Of a DNA stretch of 64,000 nucleotides, positions 35,508 to 43,298 are shown piece after piece (position 1 is the first letter of the stretch; each line of letters begins with the position of its first letter). The translations under genes were made by a program, and so were the position numbers. A model generated the notes under the pieces. The model worked only from the letters and a program-made list of their open reading frames with translations. It ran no database searches and had not been told where the DNA came from. Source of the DNA: Liriodendron chinense (Eukaryota; Streptophyta; Magnoliopsida; Magnoliales; Magnoliaceae); the NCBI GenBank assembly GCA_003013855.2, contig PVNU02001548.1, forward strand, positions 186,001-250,000, in the 5' to 3' direction.

Positions 35508-35916
35508 TGTTAGAGTATATTAGATTAAATTAAGATATTTCTTGTTTGTTTTGATGTGTATTTATAAGGATCTCTCCAAACGCCTTATTGATTTCCATCT
35601 CCTCTGTATAATACAACTTAACAGTTTTTCACACTGTAGTCTCTCTAGTTTAACATGATATCAGATACCTTTGATCCTCTTGCACCCCCCAATAACCTAA
35701 AAAAATCCTTCCACCCCCATATCTCTGCCGAACACTAGTGCAAAACCACCATTGCCTGTGTCGCATCTCAATCCAACACCCAGCTATGTCCAACACCAAC
35801 TTTGTTCGCATCTTTTGCCATTGCAGTAACCCACCTCCATTGTTTCCGGTGCGTCCCCTATCATCGCCCAATGCATCTTGCCCGCCAGTTGTTGCGCAGC
35901 ACGCCAACAACGCCGG
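35508..35916 (+). mobile_element. 5' end of an Ale-like copia: short LTR plus PBS, truncated
   Basis: A 148 bp LTR (35508-35655) starting TGTTAGAGTATATTAG and ending AGTTTAACA is followed at once by TGATATCAGATACC, close to an initiator-tRNA-Met primer binding site. Short LTRs with this start are typical of the Ale lineage. About 260 bp of leader follow before the minus-strand copia interrupts it at 35917. Its right part must lie beyond 64000. Confidence 0.65.
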
Positions 35917-36236
35917 TGAACCGAGATCCAATCTCCGGTCTCACCCACAAACGATAAACAGGAAGAAAATAATAACTAAAAGTAGAATCACACAAACCAA
36001 CAATCCACAAGACAGAATTTTACGTGGAAAAACCTCAACAAGGGTAAAAAACCATGGGTGCAAACTTCACTATGAAGAAAAACGAAGTTACGAGCAATAC
36101 ACTTACCTTCTCCTATGCTCTCATGCACAGAGATGGCCCCTTTGCTAATCCTCTCACCTTTTTCTCACCTTGGACGTATAGAAGCCCTAATCCCCACTCA
36201 TAATCCCGGTTTACAACCCTTTATATAGTAAACCGC
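35917..36236 (-). repeat. Minus-strand copia 3' LTR, distal part (split by copy B)
   Basis: Reads TGAACCGAGATCCAATCT from the left and is interrupted at 36236 by copy B, resuming at 60433. Joined length about 602 bp, near the 621 bp of the related solo LTR. On the minus strand this is the LTR 3' end. ACCGC at 36232-36236 is duplicated at 60428-60432. Confidence 0.88.
36232..36236 (+). repeat. Target-site duplication of copy B, left
   Basis: ACCGC, identical to 60428-60432. Confidence 0.93.
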
Positions 36237-36460
36237 TGTAGACACCCCACCTTCGGCTACACTGTTGGTAGAAATAGCTGGATGAATGGAGGACCATACC
36301 CCCAAACCCCAAGCCCAAACTCAGCCAAACTCACCCTTGTAGGCCCCATTCCATAGCCCAGATCAAGCCTGAACCCAGTCAACCCAGTCATAAACACCAC
36401 CCTGAAAAACCCCCCATAAAAAAGGGCCAGTCAAAAAAATCTCAAAAAAGTCAAACTCAC

Positions 36461-36598
36461 TGAGTCAACTCGCTGAGTTAACCCGCTGAGTCAACCCGTC
36501 GAGTCAACCCGTCGAGTCAAAACACCGAGTCAACCCGTCGAGTCAAACCACCGAGTCGACCCGCTAAGTCAACTCACTGAGTCGACCAGCGAGTCCAA
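36461..36598 (+). promoter_or_regulatory. U3 array of (T/C)GAGTCAA motifs
   Basis: About eleven or twelve (T/C)GAGT(C/T)AA/GAGTCGAC words spaced 9-14 bp apart, 110-250 bp upstream of the TATA box. TGAGTCA is the core of GCN4/AP-1-like bZIP sites; several copies have the CGAGTCA variant. Repeated in the 3' LTR (59108-59260) and in copy A (17371-17510). Confidence 0.55.
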
Positions 36599-36645
36599 CA
36601 GCAGCCCCGAGGGAGCGACCGTACTCGCTGGAAACCGAGGAGCGA

Positions 36646-36674
36646 CCGTACGGGCGGCCCATGGCAGGCCGCCC
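36646..36674 (+). promoter_or_regulatory. GC-rich promoter module, LTR copy
   Basis: 29 bp starting CCGTACGGGCGGCCC and ending GGCAGGCCGCCC, 35 bp upstream of the TATA box. A 28/29 match lies on the minus strand at 50628-50656, upstream of antisense gene 2. Confidence 0.6.
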
Positions 36675-36708
36675 AGAAAAAATTACGAGAGTTGCCACTC
36701 TCCGCTGC

Positions 36709-36715
36709 TATAAAT

Positions 36716-36716
<1 letters not shown>
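36709..36716 (+). promoter_or_regulatory. LTR TATA box, copy B
   Basis: TATAAATA within GCTATAAATACCCC; the equivalents are 59370-59377 (3' LTR) and 17621-17628 (copy A). Directs transcription of the genomic RNA. Confidence 0.8.

Positions 36717-36757
<41 letters not shown>
36717..36757. repeat. Poly-C tract (41 bp) after the LTR TATA box
   Basis: 41 C against 15 C at 59378-59392 in the 3' LTR; copy A has only 4. Lies where transcription would start. Confidence 0.85.
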
Positions 36758-37100
36758 TTCTCTTTTAAACAGAACAACCGGCCAGAGAGAGTCCGTCCAT
36801 TAGAGTCATCCTTCTCCACCCTTAGCCCATTTTTCCACCAAGGAGAGCCCGAGTGAGGAGAGCCTAGCCCTGGTCCAGCCCAGCCTGACCACTGGTCCAA
36901 GCCTCCCAAGCCATCCAAGTCTTGATCCAACCACTCGAAGCCAACCCTTGCGACACCTCCGTCCATCCAGCTACTCTATTCCAGCATCATCTCATTTGCA
37001 TCTAGCATAAGTGCAATATTTACTTTTCTTCCAACCCCCCTGCTTCACTACTGGCACCTTGATCCGTCAAGTACACATGCATATGTCTTTATATTAAAGC

Positions 37101-37475
37101 ACCTGTCAGTTCGAGCGTATGCTCTGGGCTTGCCCGTTGTTGGAACCTGCCCATCAGAAACTCTTACTGTTCAGACCTGCATTCATGCTTCACCATAAAA
37201 CACCTTGATCATTCAAGCACACTGCATACGTCTTACATTAAGCACCTGTCAGTTCGAGCGTACGCTCTGGGCTTGCCCGTTGTTGGAAGCTGCCCATCAG
37301 AAACTCTTACTGCTCAGACCTGCATTCATACTTCACCATAAAACACCTTGATCATTCAAGCACACTGCATACGTCTTACATTAAGCACCTGTCAGTTCGA
37401 GCGTACGCTCTGGGCTTGCCCGTTGTTGGAACCTGCCCATCAGAAACTCTTACTGTTCAGACCCGCATTCATGCA
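37101..37475 (+). repeat. Three 143 bp tandem units in the 5' LTR
   Basis: ACCTGTCAGTTCGAGCG starts at 37101, 37244 and 37387 (period exactly 143). The 3' LTR and copy A have two units. Confidence 0.9.
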
Positions 37476-37548
37476 TCATGTCATTCATGAGAATATACGA
37501 GGATTAAATTAGACTTTCAAGTATTCGATCGATTCTGTGAAGTAGAGA

Positions 37549-37564
37549 CCGTACTTTGGTACGG
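37549..37564 (+). promoter_or_regulatory. Conserved LTR hairpin
   Basis: CCGTAC-TTTG-GTACGG, a perfect 6 bp stem with a four-base loop. In the 3' LTR (60042-60057) the loop is TTCG; in copy A (18290-18305) TTTG. Confidence 0.6.
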
Positions 37565-37937
37565 GCAGTGTGTGGGGTGCTTAACCTCTTCCCACCCTGT
37601 AACCGTGATCCCTTACCTTGAATTTCTGGCCGCAGATCAACAGGAGTCATTTTAGAGGAAGGAATCTTCGGATTCTCTTCTCTAACGTTTCTACAGGGTC
37701 TAGCCGACTATAGATTCGAAGTAATTGACTAGTGGCGACTCTGGTCTTATATTAATTCACTTAAACACATCCAGCTCAATACGACAACCAAACGAAGCCC
37801 TCGAGAACGAGGCAAGCCAGTGGCACAAACGGCGATTTCGCACTCACGCATCCTCATCTCCTTCTTTTCCGAAAGGAAAGGGGAAGGGAGAAGAACGTCG
37901 TGTGGGAGCGCGAAAAAATCGGCAAGGGTCCACAGAA

Positions 37938-37955
37938 TGGCGACTCCACTGGGGA
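37938..37955 (+). promoter_or_regulatory. Primer binding site, tRNA-Arg
   Basis: TGGCGACTCCACTGGGGA, three bases after the LTR end. It is the complement of the 3' end of plant tRNA-Arg(ACG), CCCCAGTGGAGTCG plus CCA. tRNA-Arg priming is a known trait of Ogre elements. Confidence 0.85.
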
Positions 37956-38225
37956 TGAGCTAGTCCCACTAGTTGTGATCCGACTTGAAAAACAGAATCC
38001 TTCCCGTACTTGAAAGTCACTAATCCTCATACAATCTCATCTGCATAGCATTCTACCCAGAACAAAAAAAAATATAAAAGATCCCAAAACCAAACAAAAA
38101 AAATAGAAAATCCCAAAACCCAAAAAGAATAGAGTACAGTCCTCACCATTGCGCCTCCTTGGGCTCAACGTACGCGGAGACAACTTCCCTTCCGCAGCAT
38201 AATCCGCACTCGGGCTCAGCAAGCC

Positions 38226-40676
38226 ATGTTCGACCACGAAGAAGAAACTCATCACTTCCCTGCTCTTGAAATGACTGAAGCGCAACCTCCAGCGCAACAG
38301 CCCGTTGACAATACGCCAATCATACAAGAATTGGCACAAGGAATGAGAGCAATGCAACAAATGCTCTTGCAATTCATGCAAGCACAAACCACCGCAGCAG
38401 CCAACAATCAGGTTGCCCCAGTTCAGCAATCTCAACAACCATGCCGGATCCCTCCGGCTTCCAGTTCAAATCAAGCACAACCATCGGAGTCTGTCCAAGA
38501 CTACCGACAGCAGCCTTCTCAGCCCTTTGCTATGGGGCATCCTTCTCAATACCTTCCTGCAACAACGGGGCCATCTCAGAACATCCCGGTCGCAAAGACT
38601 TCCAGTCAGCTTCCAGTCAATCTTGCAAACAACAATCTCAGTAGATCTCAGCACGTCCCCGCCGATGGGACACCTTTTCAATTTCAGCACATCCCCGCCG
38701 ATGGGATTTCAATTCAATTTCCAGCAACAGGGACAGCACTGGCGAATGCCCACAATGGGGGTCAGTGTCAAGCCCACATCAATCAGCGGACAGTGGCGAA
38801 TACCCAACAAGGGGGTCACTTCCCAGCATCTCAGCCTCCTGCAAACAGGAGCACTTTTCAATTCCAGCACGTCCCCGCCGATGGGACACCTTTTCAATTT
38901 CAGCACATCCCCGCCGATGGGATTTCAATTCAATTTCCAGCAACAGGGACAGCACTGGCGAATGCCCACAATGGGGGTCAGTGTCAAGCCCACATCAATC
39001 AGCGGACAGTGGCAAATACCCAACAAGGGGGTCACTTCCCAGCATCTCAGCCTCCTGCAAACAGGAGCACTTTTCAATTCCAGCACATCCCCGCCGATGG
39101 GATTCCAGTTAATTTCCAGCAATCTTCAATTCAGCAAAATCCAGTTAATTTCCAGCAAGTTCCAGTTCAACCTTCAGTACAGTCTCCAGTTCAGTTACCA
39201 TCATTTCAAGCACAAGTTCATCAGAATCCAGTCCAATCATCAAATCAACTTCAGCAACCCGCGGTTGCTTTTCAGCAAGCCCATAGGGTCGAAGACATCG
39301 ACCACTATGCCGAAGAAGAACGTGCCTTACTCCAAGAGGCACCAGTTGCTCGAACGGATCACTCAGGACTGGACGAGTTGCGGGAGCAGTTCCAGATCTT
39401 GCAAAATCAGCTTCAGCGACAACAAGGAATCGATCTACCTTCGACCAAGTTCAGAGACTTGTGTCCTTTCCCAGATGCTCAAGTACCTCAAAACTTTGAG
39501 GTTCCAAAATTCAAGAGATACGATGGCAGCGGTTGTCCCACAGCACATCTCAAGGCCTTTTGTGGAGAATTAAGTGCAATCTCAGGAAATGAAGGGGCCC
39601 TCATTCGTTTGTTCCAAAAATCTCTGAAGGGCGATGCCCTAGATTGGTACACTTCATTGGACTGCCACCGCATCAGGACATGGGAACAGCTTTCCCAGGC
39701 TTTCGTCGACAGATTTGCGTACAATCTCAACATGGCACCCAGAAGAGCCGACCTCGCAGCTCTCAGACAAAGAAGTGATGAAACACTATCAGCTTATGTG
39801 GGACGTTGGCGAGCTATGGCAGCTCGAATGCGAACGCCTATCGACGATGAAGAACAAATCTCCATGATTGTTCATTCAACATATCCAGGCATATCCGGGT
39901 ATCTCATCTCGCATCCATATGCGAACTTCTCGCAGCTAATCCGTGCTGGAGAGCAAGTCGAAGCAGGAATCCGTGCCGGGACGATTTCACCATGGCCTCA
40001 TCAAGCCACTCCAGTCAAGAGGAACAGAGTGGAAGGAAGACCTATCGGGCACGGGAATGGAAACCGCAGTGGTTCTCCTCCCCGCCCAACAGAGGTAAAT
40101 AACATCAACACCACTGCTCAAGGAAATCAACGTGCTCCCCCACAGGGACGTCAACATTATCAGCAGAATCTAGTTCAGCATCAGCCTCAGCGGTATCAGC
40201 CACAACCGAATCCTCAGCCACAACCACCTCGACAACAGCAGCAGTTCAAAGGAAACGGCCAATACTCATACCAGAACAGGCAGAATTACAGGGAGTCCAG
40301 GAAGTTCACTCCACTCAGTCAACCACTTAGTCAAATCATGACTACGCTGGTACAAAAGCAGTTACTCACTCTGATGACACCTAGGCCTCCGCCTCATCCT
40401 CTGCCTCCAAACTACCGAGAAAATGAGTACTGTGCCTACCATCAAGGACGTGGCCACGCCACTGATCGATGCTATACTTTGAAAAATGCTATACAAGACC
40501 TAATTGATGACCGCAAGATCGTCATCTCGGTCCCTGGAACTTCTCCAGCAGCTTCCACCAACATCCTTCAGAATCCTCTGCCTCAACATCCGACGAACCC
40601 CAGTTCGTCTCGTGGCCCTGCAGTCAATAGTATAGAAGAAGGGGATCATCTCGATCGCTTCTTCTCCCCCATCTAA
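38226..40676 (+). CDS. gag: Gag polyprotein part of gag-pro (816 aa)
   Basis: Structural protein of the virus-like particle. ATG in AAGCCATGTT about 270 bases after the PBS. Residues ~20-60 are Q/M-rich (MRAMQQMLLQFMQ). Residues ~140-285 are two near-identical 72-residue repeats with HVPADGTPFQFQHIPADG. Residues ~285-350 are Q/V/P-rich. Residues ~425-580 form the Retrotrans_gag domain (FEVPKFKRYDGSG, LFQKSLKGDALDWY, AFVDRFAYNL). Residues ~600-720 are Q/P/N-rich. A zinc-knuckle-like YCAYHQGRGHATDRC (C-x2-H-x4-H-x4-C) lies near residue 735. The frame ends with TAA at 40674-40676, but the same frame resumes directly into the protease, so this stop may be a lesion or a regulated readthrough point. 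Confidence 0.88.
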   Translation: MFDHEEETHHFPALEMTEAQPPAQQPVDNTPIIQELAQGMRAMQQMLLQFMQAQTTAAANNQVAPVQQSQQPCRIPPASSSNQAQPSESVQDYRQQPSQPFAMGHPSQYLPATTGPSQNIPVAKTSSQLPVNLANNNLSRSQHVPADGTPFQFQHIPADGISIQFPATGTALANAHNGGQCQAHINQRTVANTQQGGHFPASQPPANRSTFQFQHVPADGTPFQFQHIPADGISIQFPATGTALANAHNGGQCQAHINQRTVANTQQGGHFPASQPPANRSTFQFQHIPADGIPVNFQQSSIQQNPVNFQQVPVQPSVQSPVQLPSFQAQVHQNPVQSSNQLQQPAVAFQQAHRVEDIDHYAEEERALLQEAPVARTDHSGLDELREQFQILQNQLQRQQGIDLPSTKFRDLCPFPDAQVPQNFEVPKFKRYDGSGCPTAHLKAFCGELSAISGNEGALIRLFQKSLKGDALDWYTSLDCHRIRTWEQLSQAFVDRFAYNLNMAPRRADLAALRQRSDETLSAYVGRWRAMAARMRTPIDDEEQISMIVHSTYPGISGYLISHPYANFSQLIRAGEQVEAGIRAGTISPWPHQATPVKRNRVEGRPIGHGNGNRSGSPPRPTEVNNINTTAQGNQRAPPQGRQHYQQNLVQHQPQRYQPQPNPQPQPPRQQQQFKGNGQYSYQNRQNYRESRKFTPLSQPLSQIMTTLVQKQLLTLMTPRPPPHPLPPNYRENEYCAYHQGRGHATDRCYTLKNAIQDLIDDRKIVISVPGTSPAASTNILQNPLPQHPTNPSSSRGPAVNSIEEGDHLDRFFSPI
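38651..39082 (+). repeat. 216 bp direct tandem duplication in gag
   Basis: Units start at GCACGTCCCC 38651 and 38867. They are nearly identical (one visible change, GGCGAATAC to GGCAAATAC). 216 is 72 codons, so the frame is kept. Confidence 0.9.
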
Positions 40677-42890
40677 TCCATTCACGCCTACACTTATGAG
40701 CCAACAAATCCTCCTCCAGTCTTGCAAGGGGCAAGTCCCTTTCTTCCTTCAATCTTCGAGCCAGTAGTGCTTGAAGGAGTACCTCCATATGATATACCAG
40801 TTGTTCAAGGGGCACCTTACAACCATTCAAGCTGGGAACCAGTCATCCTGGAAGGAGCACAATCATACATTGAGCCCACATACGAACCTGTCATCTTGCA
40901 AGGGGCAACTCCAGAACAATCCAATCCGCAATGGAAGGATTACACTCATCAGCAGCAAGAGCCCGTTGTCTTGGAAGGAGCTCTTCCAGTCAAGCCTGTC
41001 ATATTGCAAGGGGCAAGTCCCGGAGGCGTATCAATCACGCTACGGCAGCTCGGACGAACAGAGAGACCCCCTGCCATATCAAGAGGACCAGTATTCATTC
41101 CATGGGAGCCTCCTGCCCCAGGAACAGTCAAGCCAGGACCACGACCTTATGTGGTCTATGAAGACAAGCCTCGATACTACCCCATCAGCACAGGCAACAA
41201 TGTAGTCCTCAAGGCAAAAGCTCCATACGAGGAAGATCTGGTACCCACACAAGCACCGTTGCAAGAGCCGGTGGTCCTAGAAGGCAAGGGTGAGGAAAAT
41301 TATAAAGAGGTCCCATGGCACTATCCAGAATGCGCAGAAGTGGGGAACATGAATCCCAACGGGCGTTGCATCCGAAGAGATAATCAAAACAGAGGAGATC
41401 CCAAAGGCGTCCTCTCAGGCCTCGGCAGCAAAAATGAAGCCGCATACGATGTGGCGACTCAGCTCAAGTCAATCCCTGCACAAATCTCAGTATGGGAGCT
41501 ACTCTGCACATCTCGCATACACCGAGAAATGTTTGCCAAGACCTTGAACGATGCTCACGTCTCCTCTGATACGGCACCAGAAATGATAGCTTTGATGATT
41601 GGACAACTCCTGGCTCCGCGCGCCATCACCTTCACTGATAATGAGTTGCCACCAGAAGGACGAGATCATGGGCGATCCCTCAACATAGCCTTACGATACA
41701 AAGACCTCTGCGTCCCATTGGTCCTTATCGATAATGGCTCAAGCTTAAACGTCTGCCCGCTCAAGACTGCGGAACGTCTGGGAATCAGTCCCTCTTCATT
41801 TCGACCCAGCACCATATGCGTCAGAGCATTCGACAACACCCGCCGATCAGTGGAAGGGGAAGTCGACATAGAGGTACAGATAGGCCCGGAAGTCTCCACC
41901 ATCACATTCCAAATCCTGGATATATCAGCCTCTTTCAACATGTTACTTGGACGACCTTGGCTGCACAAGGTTGGAGCTGTGCCGTCAACCCTGCATCAAC
42001 GAGTGAAGTATATCTGTGGAAATCAAGTGATCTCTATCCATGCAGAGAAGGAGCTCATCATTCCTTCCAATGCTGCTGTCACTGAACCAGACATCCCGGT
42101 CATCGATATCCAGCACTCTGAAGAAGACATCCCGTTTCACAGTTTCGAATTCGAGACTGTGAACTCTATCGCCAATCCAGAACCAATAAGGGTGGACCAT
42201 GTCTTTTCACCGGCAGAGCGTCTGAGCCTCAGATATCGAATGAAGAATCACTTCAAGTCCAGAAAGGTACCACTGATATATAACCAACGCAAATGGGGAC
42301 TCGGATACAAGGCAACCTTCATGGACAAAAGAAGGAAGAAATTTCGGTGCTCACCCATCCAGTTCGTCAAGCCAGGAGAACCTTGCAAAGATCCAGGAGG
42401 GAATCAACCGACTGCACTACACAAAGGCCTCCCGATGAGCCTAGTTTGGGCCACGTGGCCCCCCATTCGATGGGATCAGATTCTCGAACCATCTAAGCCT
42501 CCAGAAGAAGAAGAAAAGGATGAAGACGAAGAAGGAAGTCAAATACAGCAGCTTCAGGACCAGGTTACCCTGACACCTGCTCCCAACCAGGGGCACAACC
42601 TGCCCACGTCAGCATCAATCAACCAGGGGCACAACCTGCCCACTTCTCTCAACCAGGGGCACAACCTGCCCACTTCAATCAGCAAGGGGCACAACTCGCC
42701 CATCTCAGCACCAATTAGCAAGGGGCACGACTTGCCCATCTCTGCAAAGTCAACATCATCAATCATCAGTCAGGGGCAGAAGCAGCCCATCCATTGGACC
42801 AAGAAAGGGAAGTGGTCAGCCCTAGATTGGTCTGATGTCCAGGTTCCAAACTTGTGTCTCACTGTGAAACCCGACGAACTGCAATGCGAG
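40677..42890 (+). CDS. pro: Protease and flanking linkers (pro), same frame as gag
   Basis: Aspartic protease that processes Gag-Pol. The frame is open from just after the gag stop. The first ~110 residues are a string of EPVVLEGA / PVILQGA repeats (about eight). The catalytic motif is LVLIDNGSSLNVCPL near 41729-41760 (Asp-Asn-Gly-Ser, as in other Tat elements rather than DTG/DSG). The second conserved part, ASFNMLLGRPWLHKVGAVPS, is near 41930-41990. Then comes a linker with RKVPLIYNQRKWGLGYKA, acidic residues and about five NQGHNLPTS-type repeats (42580-42770). In spliced RNA the coding exon ends at GAG (42890). In unspliced RNA the same frame continues to TAG at 43296-43298. Confidence 0.85.
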
Positions 42891-43298
42891 GTAAGTGATC
42901 CGGGAGGGACTGAGTGCGACTCAGATCTCGAACCCGACCAGCGAGAAGTCATGGTCATTGGGCCAGACCATGATTCTTCGCCCAAATCATCAACCCCCAC
43001 CTCTTCAGGGGAGGAAGTGTGGGGTCCTGAATGGTCATCTGTTCCCCTCACTGTTGAATCAGCCAAAGAGCCATCTGAGGGCTCTAGCTTCCAAAAAAAA
43101 AACGCCTGTTTAAGCAGCGACCGGAACTTTGGAACAAGTTGGGATCAATCATGGTCTGCAATGCCCGCTTGTTCAAAGTCCCGTGAATTTCGAAAATCCA
43201 AAAAAATCAAAAATTTTCAAAAGCCAAAAACATCTAGTATTTCCATTTCAGAAAAATCTCAAAAACCAAAAAAACATTTCTTTCCCTGCATTCAATAG
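42891..43298 (+). other. Intron between pro and pol (408 bp)
   Basis: Donor GAG|GTAAGTGATCC is a perfect plant 5' splice site at a codon boundary. The acceptor TTTCTTTCCCTGCATTCAATAG ends at 43298 (written here as a tract of about 22 bases). The intron becomes A-rich in its last 130 bases. The gag-pro frame is open through the whole intron and its stop TAG is the acceptor itself. Splicing to 43299 would leave pol one base out of frame; the next AG that gives the pol frame ends at 43320. Ogre elements are known to splice here. Confidence 0.75.

Larger units (their letters stand above)
36237..37934 (+). repeat. Copy B 5' LTR (1698 bp)
   Basis: TGTAGACACCCCACC ... GGTCCACA. In order: U3 with a (C/T)GAGTCAA array, GC-rich module 36646-36674, TATA box 36709-36716, a 41-base C run (36717-36757), three 143 bp units starting near 37101, 37244 and 37387, and a conserved hairpin at 37549-37564. 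It is 156 bp longer than the 3' LTR. Three array differences account for this exactly: one extra 143 bp unit, 26 more C, and one 13 bp GAGTCAACCCGTC unit fewer. Other differences are a small number of scattered substitutions. Confidence 0.95.

Noticed and set aside
33854..36236. The two direct copia LTR copies 1.4 kb apart as one short element
   Set aside because: The right copy has its PPT and pol on its right side and no PBS on its left, so it belongs to the 60715-64000 element; the left copy is a separate solo LTR.
38413..39573. 386-codon frame overlapping gag in another frame
   Set aside because: It exists because the biased Q/P-rich repeat lacks stops in two frames; no start context, no domain and it ends within the Gag domain.
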